Notes under the pieces: generated by a model
Seen by the model: the letters and a program-made list of their open reading frames with translations, nothing else
What the model was told of the DNA's origin: nothing
The model's database searches: none
NCBI GenBank assembly: GCA_013166775.1
Contig: JABLTJ010000001.1
Coordinates: forward strand, 224,009-288,008
Direction of reading: 5' to 3'
Length of the DNA stretch: 64,000 bases
Source: Promethearchaeati archaeon
Lineage (GTDB): Archaea; Asgardarchaeota; Heimdallarchaeia; Heimdallarchaeales; Heimdallarchaeaceae
Position numbers and translations under genes: made by a program
Shown here: positions 27,397 through 35,467 of the stretch, piece after piece
How positions within the stretch are numbered: the first letter of the stretch is position 1
How the letters are laid out: each line of letters opens with the position of its first letter

Positions 27397-28758
27397 TTAA
27401 TGTTTACTTTTACCAGTAAATCTGAATGAATTTAATTTTAAGGCTGGAGTGACTGTTGTAATTCCTGCTTCTTCATCTCTCCCAATTAAAGCTACTTCTT
27501 TGAGAAATCTTGGAATATTATCAGTGAATCTAAAATTCTTAGCAGCAGAAACAACCTCACCGTTTTCTATGTATAATAAACCATCTCTAGTTAAACCAGT
27601 AATGGCGCCTAATCTTCTATTAACGAAATTTGTATAATGTAATCTATTAATGTAGAAACCTTTTTCGGTCTCTTCAATCATTTCAGGTACTGAAGAATCA
27701 CCAGGATAAAGAATAAGATTTATAGGCATAACCATTCCGAAGATGTAATCTGAAAAAGGTATTACTTGGTGTCCTGTTGTTCTACTTTTATCATTCAGAT
27801 ATCTTGATGCCATAAATGTATTGTAGAGAATTGTTTTAGGTACTCCATCCTCAACAAGGAATATAGGTTTTTTAGTAACACCTTCTCCATCTATTGAGGA
27901 AGCTAATAGAGTACTATCATTAAGTGGGTCATCTAATAATGTTAATTTTTCATCGAAGAGTTGTGCTCCAATCTGATCAGCAATAAAGCTTCGAGATTCA
28001 TGGTATTGTGCTCCAATGTAACCAAATGATAGAAAACGCATTAGAGTTCTAACAGCTGCTGGAGATAAAATAACTTCATAATCTCCTGAAGGATAATCTT
28101 TCGCTGAACAAGTATTCACCGATAATTCAGTAGCTTTTCTTGAAAGCTCAACTGGGTTGAGTTTACTTGGATCTCTTACATGTTGTTCTTCTTTTGCGTA
28201 TCCTTTGTTTTCACCTTCAGTCAAAGAATTAATTGTTAAACTATTGTAAGTCAATCTATGAGAAGAATCAATTCCATTAGAATTAATGATTCTAAAGCGA
28301 AGATCTGTTATTGAAACCGCACCAGCTAATTTTACTTTTTTCTCTATTTTTTCAGCTTCATTTATAGCTGCTTCCACAACATCTGCTCTCTGAAATTCAT
28401 CCAGTAAATTATCAACTGTTGAGAGATTTTGTGCTTCTATATCCTTAGATTCAGGAAAACCTTGGAAAAAGGGAATGGCAGGAACAAATTCAAGTGAAGT
28501 ATCTAGTTGTGTTATAGTTTTATCTATGGAAGAAAGTGTAAGCACTGTCAAAGAACTTGAGTTCATCTTTTTATCCTTCTCAACTCTAAAGAGAAATCTA
28601 TATGTGTGATCAGAAACATTCTGATGGATGGTTGAATTAGCGAATCTAGTTAAGGCTTCCAATCTATCAATGCAACTCATTTCATAAGAATCAAAATCCC
28701 TAGATTCAAGTTTCTTTAAAGCATGTTCAATTACTGTATTTATTTTATCTGAAAACAT
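27397..28758 (-). CDS. tldE: TldE/PmbA-type protease subunit
   Basis: A TldD/PmbA-family protein of 453 residues without the HExxxH motif of TldD, as expected for the non-catalytic TldE partner. The C-terminal beta-barrel signatures are visible as SSIDGEGVTKKPIFLVEDGVPKTILYN and TGHQVIPFSDYIFGMVMPINLILYPGD. With the TldD at 14391-15863 it should form the heterodimeric peptidase. The two genes are about 12 kb apart rather than adjacent. It is followed directly by the dehydratase gene on the same strand and is divergent from tmk. Confidence 0.85.
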   Translation of the reverse strand: MFSDKINTVIEHALKKLESRDFDSYEMSCIDRLEALTRFANSTIHQNVSDHTYRFLFRVEKDKKMNSSSLTVLTLSSIDKTITQLDTSLEFVPAIPFFQGFPESKDIEAQNLSTVDNLLDEFQRADVVEAAINEAEKIEKKVKLAGAVSITDLRFRIINSNGIDSSHRLTYNSLTINSLTEGENKGYAKEEQHVRDPSKLNPVELSRKATELSVNTCSAKDYPSGDYEVILSPAAVRTLMRFLSFGYIGAQYHESRSFIADQIGAQLFDEKLTLLDDPLNDSTLLASSIDGEGVTKKPIFLVEDGVPKTILYNTFMASRYLNDKSRTTGHQVIPFSDYIFGMVMPINLILYPGDSSVPEMIEETEKGFYINRLHYTNFVNRRLGAITGLTRDGLLYIENGEVVSAAKNFRFTDNIPRFLKEVALIGRDEEAGITTVTPALKLNSFRFTGKSKH

Positions 28759-28897
28759 TTTATCACATTCAAATTACATGCTAAGAACATAGTTTCTTTT
28801 GCATTCTAAACGGATTTCGCATCAATTTAAATATTTCTCTGATGAGTTCGTTCTTCGAGAAGATTTCGGGTAAATCACCACAACTGTTTTATTTCAT

Positions 28898-29548
28898 ATG
28901 TTTTCATTGAGAGATATGTCCGAATCATCTCATTCTGGATTCTTTGTTTGTATTGAGGGTATTGATGGTTCTGGAAAAACCACTCATGCTAGACTCCTTG
29001 TTAAGAACTTATGTTCTCTTGGGTATGATGCTGTATATACAACTGAACCAACGAGATATTCCATTCCAGGAAGAAAGTTGCGGGAAAGCTTCTTTGCTCC
29101 TGAGAGGTTACCTGTAGAAGAAGAGTTTAGGCTTTTTCTTGACGATAGGGTTATTCATCTTAAAGATGAAGTTATACCTCAATTAGAACAAGGTAAAATT
29201 GTTGTAACTGATAGATATTATTTCTCATCAGTTGCTTATCAAGGGTCAAGAGGTTTGGACTGGAAATATATTCTTGAAGAAAATTTGAAAGTCTCTATTA
29301 AACCCAATATTGTTATTCTACTGGATATACCTGTTGATGATGCTATTGAGAGAATAGCTTCTGATCGAACAGAAGGAGTTAACACATTTGAGAAAAAAGA
29401 AACCCTTCAAAAGGTTAAGAAAATCTACTTACTTCTTGCTGAGGACGATCCATATTCTATCTATATAGTCAATGGTTCAAAACCGATTCCTACAGTTCAA
29501 GATGAAATAAAAGATCTTTTCTTGAGTAGATATAGTAAACCTAGTTAA
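28898..29548 (+). CDS. tmk: Thymidylate kinase
   Basis: Phosphorylates dTMP to dTDP with ATP for DNA synthesis. The P-loop IEGIDGSGKTTHARLL, the DR(Y) motif VVTDRYYFSSVAYQG and the LID-region Arg residues (ASDRTEGVNTFEKKE) are all present. The length of 216 residues is normal. ATG 28916 is an alternative start that removes six residues. The gene converges on the ECF transporter genes. Confidence 0.94.
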   Translation: MFSLRDMSESSHSGFFVCIEGIDGSGKTTHARLLVKNLCSLGYDAVYTTEPTRYSIPGRKLRESFFAPERLPVEEEFRLFLDDRVIHLKDEVIPQLEQGKIVVTDRYYFSSVAYQGSRGLDWKYILEENLKVSIKPNIVILLDIPVDDAIERIASDRTEGVNTFEKKETLQKVKKIYLLLAEDDPYSIYIVNGSKPIPTVQDEIKDLFLSRYSKPS

Positions 29549-30289
29549 TTATATCTTAAGAAAAATAATTATCAAAACAACAGAGGTTATTGATAGAAGT
29601 ATACAGAACACATCAAATAAACTAATTCTTAGATTCAGAACATGATTTTTTCTTCTTTTAGGTCTGAAACCTTTTACAACCATTACTTCAGCTAAGTCAA
29701 CTCCTCGATTTATCGCTCCCGTAATTAGAGGATTTAGTGTTTTTTTCAATACATAGAAATGTCTTTTAAAATTCCACTTTTCTGAAACTAACCCTCTAAC
29801 TTTTCTAATGTCATTAATTGTCTTTGCTTCCTTGCCCAGTACAGGAACTAATTGGTAAATGGTAGTTAAGAACCATACAAATTTACCTGGAAAATACATT
29901 TTCTCTAAACTTACTGCTAGTTCATATGGGTCAACTGTATAGAAAAACCATGCAATGAAAAGAAAAGAAGCGATGAATCTGCATTCAATTATTCCAAAAG
30001 TTGTATAGGGATTCTCTTTGCTTATCATGAAATATGCTATTACGGTTGCAATTAATGAAAAGAAAGTGAACAAGACTAGTGACCCAACTAGTATTTTAAA
30101 ACTAATTCGTGCAATCAATGTTACAAGTAATGAAAGGATTAGAACTCCTATGAGAACATACAGATTTTTTGTATATAGTACAATGATGAGAGATGAAATG
30201 ACAATAATCATTTTTGAACGGGGATCAAGATAGAAATTTCCATCGTATTTTTGTAAGGAAATGCTCCCATCAGTGCTTATTGTTGTCAT
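29549..30289 (-). CDS. ecfT: ECF transporter transmembrane component EcfT
   Basis: The membrane-coupling protein of an energy-coupling-factor importer for vitamins or metal ions. It has about five to six hydrophobic helices. The cytosolic coupling region near KVRGLVSEKW, with a later helix INRGVDLAEVMVVKGF, matches the Arg-Gly signatures of the CbiQ/EcfT family that contact the ATPases. Its start overlaps the stop of the fused ATPase gene by 4 bp, so the two are translationally coupled. No substrate-binding S component is seen beside it. Confidence 0.87.
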   Translation of the reverse strand: MTTISTDGSISLQKYDGNFYLDPRSKMIIVISSLIIVLYTKNLYVLIGVLILSLLVTLIARISFKILVGSLVLFTFFSLIATVIAYFMISKENPYTTFGIIECRFIASFLFIAWFFYTVDPYELAVSLEKMYFPGKFVWFLTTIYQLVPVLGKEAKTINDIRKVRGLVSEKWNFKRHFYVLKKTLNPLITGAINRGVDLAEVMVVKGFRPKRRKNHVLNLRISLFDVFCILLSITSVVLIIIFLKI

Positions 30290-31803
30290 ATCTCCACCTC
30301 ATTCTTCTTATTTCCAAATCGGTTTAGTTGTTCATTTAGAAAAGAAGTGAACTGCTTTACATCCATTTTAGATTTGATTTTGCCTTCATCAAGATAAAAT
30401 ACTCTATCAACTAATCCCTCTAACCACTCCCAATCATGAGATATCGCAAGAATAATCTTCCCTTTTTGTTTCAAATCAAATAATTTGTTCCTTATCCAGT
30501 TCTTGTTGGACTTATCAAGACCATTTGTTATTTCGTCTAATATTATGATTTCAGGATCATGGAAGGTTGATGCAAGAAAGGCCAATCTTCTTTTTTCTCC
30601 ATGTGAAAGTGAGTGGGGATTATTCTCCTCGTATTTCTCTAAACCACTTTCTTTTAGTAAATTAGTAATGTCAGAGATTACAATTTCGTCCCCAACATTC
30701 CTTTTTGTTAAAGCAATTTCGTCCTTGACTGTTTCCTCAAAAAATTGTAGTTCTGGGTTTTGAAAAACTATTCCAAGGTTTTTAGACCTTTCCTGCCAGC
30801 TTAAATCCTTGGAATCTTTGTTATTTATTTCAAGCATACCTTGCTTTGGTTTTAATATTCCTCCTATAATATTAAGCAAAGTGGTTTTTCCAGAACCATT
30901 GTCACCTATAATCCCAATTATCTCACCACTACTTACAGAAAGTGATATATTTGACAGTCTAAATGAATCTGAGAAGTTAAACAAGATTTCCTTCAAATTC
31001 AACAAGGTTTTATTAGATCCTGCAGGAAGTTTTCTTTTAAGAGAATCTCTTTTCTCAATCCCAATTTTTCTTGATTTAGATATATCTAGATGATCTTCAT
31101 CTATAGGAGAAATTTCTTCTATTACTGTTCCTTGTTCAAGGTTTACAATTTTTGAAGCAATTGGTAAGTATTCCTCATACTCATGTGATGCTATAATAAT
31201 TGTTTTTCCTTCTTCTTTCAATTTTCGGAAAATTGATTTAATCATAGTCCTATTTTTTTTATCTAAATTTGCTAGAGGTTCATCAGCTAAAATGATACTA
31301 GGATTTCTAATAAGAGCACAGCCAATTGCTATTTTCTGTTTTTCTCCTTCTGATATTTTTTGTGGATTTCTTGGTAGTAAGGATTCCAATTTTAATTGCT
31401 TGGAGACACTTTCTATCCTTTCATGCATATCGTTCTCTTTGTAATCATGATATTCAAGCGGGAACGCTAGTTCTGTAAAAACATAAGGGGTAATAAGAGA
31501 ACTTTCAACTCTCTGTGGAATATAGCCTATTAATTCTGATACTGAGAAAATTGATTGGAGATTTGTATTTTGATTATCTATTGTTATTCTCCCTTTTAGC
31601 TCACCAGCATAGAAATTGGGTACTAAACCAAGTATAGAATAGCATAGAGTACTCTTTCCTGATCCACTCGAACCTGTTATCACAATAAACTCTCCTTTTG
31701 AAATTTGAAGATTAATATTCTTAAGAGCCCAGTTTTCTCTCAGATGAAATCTAAAACTAAAATCTTCAAAAGAGATTACAGGGGTGGTCATAGAGTTTCT
31801 CAC
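30286..31803 (-). CDS. ECF transporter ATPase, two fused ABC domains
   Basis: Two complete ABC ATPase domains in one 505-residue chain, equivalent to the EcfA1/EcfA2 pair. Domain 1 has Walker A GSSGSGKSTLCY, signature ISEGEKQKIAIG and Walker B IILADEP. Domain 2, from about residue 270, has GDNGSGKTTLLN, LSHGEKRRLAF and IIILDEITNGLD. The first signature begins with Ile instead of Leu. It powers uptake through the adjacent EcfT. The substrate is unknown because no S component is present in the window. The upstream gene is a DHH phosphoesterase, 8 bp away on the same strand. Confidence 0.93.
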   Translation of the reverse strand: MRNSMTTPVISFEDFSFRFHLRENWALKNINLQISKGEFIVITGSSGSGKSTLCYSILGLVPNFYAGELKGRITIDNQNTNLQSIFSVSELIGYIPQRVESSLITPYVFTELAFPLEYHDYKENDMHERIESVSKQLKLESLLPRNPQKISEGEKQKIAIGCALIRNPSIILADEPLANLDKKNRTMIKSIFRKLKEEGKTIIIASHEYEEYLPIASKIVNLEQGTVIEEISPIDEDHLDISKSRKIGIEKRDSLKRKLPAGSNKTLLNLKEILFNFSDSFRLSNISLSVSSGEIIGIIGDNGSGKTTLLNIIGGILKPKQGMLEINNKDSKDLSWQERSKNLGIVFQNPELQFFEETVKDEIALTKRNVGDEIVISDITNLLKESGLEKYEENNPHSLSHGEKRRLAFLASTFHDPEIIILDEITNGLDKSNKNWIRNKLFDLKQKGKIILAISHDWEWLEGLVDRVFYLDEGKIKSKMDVKQFTSFLNEQLNRFGNKKNEVEI

Positions 31804-31811
31804 ATTTATTG

Positions 31812-32819
31812 CTATTTTTTAATTTCTTTTAGAAATAGATCCACAATTAATTCCAATTGCTTTTCTTTTTTTTCTGGAAAATCTTTGTTTTTTGAAATAT
31901 TCATTCCAGCTGCAGTTTGGTGACCTCCACCTGATCCACCTAAATGTAATGCTAGATTATTGGATATATCTCCTAAGTTTAGATTATTTTTTTCAGCGAA
32001 ACTTTTAGTGCATCGAAAACTGATTCTATACTCATCAATATTTGGGTTGGCTAGAACAATAGAGCAATTTGCTCCGAGTTCGATAAGTGATCTAGCTACT
32101 GAAGATTCAAAAGTACTGACATACGATGAAGCTATAATGAAAGGATCATCTTTGTAAATTCTTACTCTTGTAGCAGCTTTCAGTCTAGCAATTCTTTCAG
32201 AAACTGAAAGAGGAGATTGAAGCATAGATAAGGCATTTTCATAATCCCCCCCTGTATCAATTAGATAGTTAACTATCGAGAAAGTAAACTTAGATAAATG
32301 GATGAAACGTCTAGTATCAAACAGAATCCCTGCGATAAGTATGGTTGCAATATCAGCAGGAATAGAGACCTTCAATTCCTTGAACAAATTCACCATTATT
32401 TCTGCTGTAGATGTTATTGGGAGTATAATTGAATGACGTGCGCGATTGGTAAATTCATGATCTGAATGATGATCGATTATGAAAATTGGTAAATTCTTTT
32501 CCAATTTGCTTTCTAAATCCGAAAATCCAACTTGTTTTAGATTGTTTACATCACATAAGAAAAACGCATCTAAATCTTGATTGGAAAATTCTTCGCAAAT
32601 TTGTTCTTTTCGAAATGAAAAGAGGTTTTTTGAAAGCGTATTTGATGATTTTATATATAGTTTTACAGAAACATTCGTAACTAGATGTTCAATCAAATAT
32701 TTTAGGCTAACAACACTAGCAACTGCATCTGGATCTGCATTTTGATGAGTAAATATTCCTACATTCTTTATTTTCTTTTGCTTTAGAATGTGAATTATTT
32801 TTGAGAATTCTTGCGACAT
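31812..32819 (-). CDS. DHH-family phosphoesterase (NrnA/RecJ-like)
   Basis: A manganese-dependent phosphoesterase of the DHH/DHHA1 superfamily, which degrades short RNA or DNA, pAp or cyclic dinucleotides. Motif I is THQNADPDAVASV, the DHH motif is FIIDHHSDHEF, and the DHHA1 C-terminal domain ends with GGSGGGHQTAAGM. The length of 335 residues suits NrnA-like or archaeal GAN/RecJ-like enzymes. It overlaps the upstream 103-residue gene by 25 bp. The arrangement with that gene and prefoldin beta recurs in archaea. Confidence 0.9.
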   Translation of the reverse strand: MSQEFSKIIHILKQKKIKNVGIFTHQNADPDAVASVVSLKYLIEHLVTNVSVKLYIKSSNTLSKNLFSFRKEQICEEFSNQDLDAFFLCDVNNLKQVGFSDLESKLEKNLPIFIIDHHSDHEFTNRARHSIILPITSTAEIMVNLFKELKVSIPADIATILIAGILFDTRRFIHLSKFTFSIVNYLIDTGGDYENALSMLQSPLSVSERIARLKAATRVRIYKDDPFIIASSYVSTFESSVARSLIELGANCSIVLANPNIDEYRISFRCTKSFAEKNNLNLGDISNNLALHLGGSGGGHQTAAGMNISKNKDFPEKKEKQLELIVDLFLKEIKK

Positions 32820-33106
32820 ATAAGTTCCTCTTTTAAATTCTCATTACCATAATTAGATAATTCTTTCTGTAAATCATCTAATTGCTCTTCAGTAAGTTCC
32901 CCAGAGATGTCAAAGTCTAATGTTAAAGTTAGAAGATTGTTGGAAGATTGTATTAAACCTACCAATATATCAAAATCAGTAACAAGCTCCCAGACTGGAG
33001 ATTTTTCAAACTGCGAATAGATTTTCTCCTCAACAAAGGTAGCAAGTTCTTCAAGTTCATCATCTGTTAGGGATTTAAGACCAACATCTATAATATCAGT
33101 AGTCAT
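32795..33106 (-). CDS. DUF3194-like small archaeal protein
   Basis: A 103-residue acidic protein with a helix-strand-strand-helix pattern (DDELEELATFVEEKIYSQ, then LLTLTLDFDISGELTEEQLDDLQKEL). Its size, fold pattern and position between prefoldin beta and a DHH phosphoesterase match the DUF3194 family of archaea, a Pcc1/KEOPS-like small fold of unknown role. The assignment rests mainly on gene order plus the LTL-D-D-SGELTEEQL pattern. It overlaps the DHH gene by 25 bp, which suggests coupled translation. Confidence 0.7.
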   Translation of the reverse strand: MTTDIIDVGLKSLTDDELEELATFVEEKIYSQFEKSPVWELVTDFDILVGLIQSSNNLLTLTLDFDISGELTEEQLDDLQKELSNYGNENLKEELICRKNSQK

Positions 33107-33155
33107 GGAATATCATCTCTCATCTTACTAGTTTTTAAGGGAAATTTAAGGATGG

Positions 33156-33500
33156 TTAACTTTGTCCCATTAATTTCTCTTGAAGTTCCTTGACTGAAGC
33201 AACTAATTTCTTTTCTCTATTAGTTAGAGAAGAAAGCCTAACTTCAATTTGCTCTTGCTGTTCTGAAAGATGTTTCTTCACTTTCTCAATATTAGTTTGG
33301 AACAATAGTCGTCCAGCTGAACGATATATATTGGATTCAGCATCTATGGTCTTTGTTTCTTTTATTGCACTTTCTACGTCTCTTTTCTCCATTTCTAACT
33401 GTTGAAGATTTGCTCTAATGATTTCTAATTGCTGAACTAATTGATTAAATCGTTGAAATTCTTCTTGTTGTTCAGGTGTTAATTGTGGAGTTGCCATCAT
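33156..33500 (-). CDS. pfdB: Prefoldin beta subunit
   Basis: One of the two subunits of archaeal prefoldin, a jellyfish-shaped chaperone that hands unfolded proteins to the thermosome. The 114-residue chain has two long amphipathic coiled-coil helices (residues about 8-45 and 75-112) flanking a central hairpin around ESNIYRSAGRLLFQT, the beta-type pattern. An AGAGG ribosome-binding site precedes the two adjacent ATG codons. It starts a conserved three-gene run with the DUF3194-like and DHH genes. Actin, a classical prefoldin client in eukaryotes, is encoded just upstream on the same strand. Confidence 0.9.
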   Translation of the reverse strand: MMATPQLTPEQQEEFQRFNQLVQQLEIIRANLQQLEMEKRDVESAIKETKTIDAESNIYRSAGRLLFQTNIEKVKKHLSEQQEQIEVRLSSLTNREKKLVASVKELQEKLMGQS

Positions 33501-33711
33501 TTTTCCTCTTTTAATTACTAATCAACGCTAAAGAAAACTCAAATAAATCTTTTGATAAAAGGGAAAGAAAGTTCAGAAAAACATTATTTTGATGATAATT
33601 CTCAGATAGCTATTAGATAGTAGACGGATAGTAAAACTAATTAAAAATAATGAAATCAAGAAAAATGGTTAAGGCTTTTTGAAAGGAAAAAAAGAAAGAT
33701 TGGAGAAACGC

Positions 33712-34848
33712 TTAGATACAACGATATACTGAGGTTGGACCGATCTCTTTGTATTCCTTACGAGTTACCCACAATTTAGCAAAGGTCTTTAGGGAGCTTA
33801 AGATACTTCCACCAATCCAGACTGAATATCTTCTTTCAGGGGGAGCAATAATCTTTACTTCCATTGTCTCTGGAACTAATTCTGTTAGTTCTTTGTGTAG
33901 ACGTTCCTTAAGACCGGGGAACATTGTTGAACCACCAGAAAGTACTATATTAGCGTATAAATCTCGTCTAAGATCTACATCACAATTCTGAATGGACCTG
34001 TAAATTAATTCGTCTAGTGGGTTTTCTTCTGAACCAATAGCACCTGGATTGAAGAACAATTCAGGAGCCATGAAACGTTCAGCGCCTATTGTAAGTGTTT
34101 CACCATCAGGTAAGGTATATGTTTTCTCCATTCCAGAAACTTTTTCTGCAAGTTTTAGTTCTTTCTCTGGATCTAGAGCAACATAGCAAAGACGTTCCTT
34201 AATATCACGAACTATTTCTCTTTCAGCACTACTTGATAAAGAGTAACCTCTTTGTCTTAATAGTCTTCTGAGATAATCAGTTACGTCACGACCCCCTATG
34301 TCAGATCGATGTATAGCGTGACTAATAGCAAATCCTTCGTATACAGGTACTATGTGTGTAACTCCATCACCTGAGTCTACAACAATACCAGTTGTACGAC
34401 CAGATGCATAAAGTGACAGAATAGCCTGCATTGAAATATACATTGCAGGAACATTAAAAGTATCGAACATTAGCTCTGCCATCTTTTCCTTATTTTGATT
34501 CTTATTCAAAGGAGGTTCTGTTAGCAGAACTGGATGTTCATTAGGATTGACTCTTAAATCATTGTAGAAAGTATAATGCCAAATACGCTCCATGGCATCC
34601 CAATCTTGTACTTGTCCATGCTCAACAGGATAAACAAGTTTCAAAACACCTCGGAGGTTTATTGCTTCCTCGCCAATGTAATACTCACGCACATAGTGCT
34701 CAACATCAGTCATGATTATTTGATATTTTGGATAACCAATAATTGTTGGGAAAACGCTTCTGGGTTGATCTTCTCCGGCAAAACCGTTTTTTGTAAAGCC
34801 AGTACCATTATCTATAACCAGTGGTTTATTCTGAATCATCTCTTCCAT
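33712..34848 (-). CDS. Actin homologue (lokiactin-like)
   Basis: A full-length actin-fold ATPase of about 378 residues, close to the 375 of eukaryotic actin. Phosphate-binding loop 1 is [20 protein letters not shown], loop 2 is [17 protein letters not shown] and the adenosine motif is [26 protein letters not shown] ([11 protein letters not shown]) and [11 protein letters not shown] match eukaryotic actin regions nearly residue for residue. It should polymerise into cytosolic filaments. ATG 34848 is chosen because GTGAT lies just before it; the upstream GTG would add only three residues. It is transcribed alone, with an AT-rich promoter region upstream. Confidence 0.95.
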   Translation of the reverse strand: MEEMIQNKPLVIDNGTGFTKNGFAGEDQPRSVFPTIIGYPKYQIIMTDVEHYVREYYIGEEAINLRGVLKLVYPVEHGQVQDWDAMERIWHYTFYNDLRVNPNEHPVLLTEPPLNKNQNKEKMAELMFDTFNVPAMYISMQAILSLYASGRTTGIVVDSGDGVTHIVPVYEGFAISHAIHRSDIGGRDVTDYLRRLLRQRGYSLSSSAEREIVRDIKERLCYVALDPEKELKLAEKVSGMEKTYTLPDGETLTIGAERFMAPELFFNPGAIGSEENPLDELIYRSIQNCDVDLRRDLYANIVLSGGSTMFPGLKERLHKELTELVPETMEVKIIAPPERRYSVWIGGSILSSLKTFAKLWVTRKEYKEIGPTSVYRCI

Positions 34849-34869
34849 AGTTATCACTTTTTTTACTAG

Positions 34870-35350
34870 TTTTTTGTTTGAATTTAGTTATAGTCTTATG
34901 TATCCAATAATCAGATTGTATTAATTAAACTTTTTGATAGTATGAGCCGCAATATCATTATCCCTATCGTAGCTTTTATAAGCCAAATGTCGATTTTTGT
35001 ACGATTCTCAAGCATGTTGAAGTAACGATTATTTGGTTTTCAGAATCCTCTCTGTTTGAGAGTTTGTGAAGCTGTCTAGAACATTTTTGTTTCAAAATTA
35101 TCTCCATATTTGTATCAGTTTTTCAGTTATTGTTATCATTGAGTTTTCCAAACCCTTCTTGTCTTTTATACCAATAATTTTCATCCAAGCTTTGAAGCTT
35201 TTACTTCATTACATTGTAGTAATATTCACCTTTTTTTATCAATCTAATTATTGGAACGGTATAAAACGTATATGAATTATAGTATCTAACTATTTGAGAG
35301 CTAGATTAAACGCTATAATATGAACTGTTGAATCATTGAAACAAAGGTGC
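34870..35350. other. Intergenic region without a convincing gene
   Basis: Between the divergent actin and binding-protein genes lie about 480 bp of AT-rich sequence. A 69-residue hydrophobic frame from a GTG at 35066 has no ribosome site and no recognisable content. An AAGCTT-TG-AAGCTT inverted repeat sits near 35188. The actin-side end (around 34918-34940) holds ATTAATTAAAC, a possible TATA box for actin. No tRNA-like fold was seen. Confidence 0.5.
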
Positions 35351-35366
35351 GGAAAATATATAAATG
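35351..35366 (+). promoter_or_regulatory. Promoter (BRE/TATA) of binding-protein gene
   Basis: GGAAAATATATAAATG is a strong archaeal promoter core: a purine-rich BRE-like lead followed by TATATAAA. Transcription would start near 35385-35390, leaving a leader of about 80 nt before the ATG at 35468. This is unusual for this window, where many genes look leaderless. Confidence 0.6.
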
Positions 35367-35387
35367 TGGAATGAAACAGAAAATCTA

Positions 35388-35427
35388 GTCTCAAAACTAT
35401 AGGTATCTATAGATTAATTTTCGAGAC
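35388..35427 (+). promoter_or_regulatory. Nested hairpin in mRNA leader
   Basis: GTCTC-AAAA at the left pairs with TTTT-(C)-GAGAC at the right. Inside it, CTATAG-GTAT-CTATAG forms a perfect second stem with a 4-nt loop. The element starts almost exactly where transcription is expected to start, so the mRNA would begin with a capped-off stem-loop. It could stabilise the message or regulate it. Confidence 0.5.
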
Positions 35428-35467
35428 TTGTAATAACACATAAAACAAAATGTGATGTGTAAATAGT

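Noticed and set aside
35066..35275. 69-residue hydrophobic frame in the actin-binding-protein gap
   Set aside because: It starts at a GTG without ribosome site or promoter, is Phe/Ile-rich as expected from AT-rich noncoding DNA, and resembles no family.
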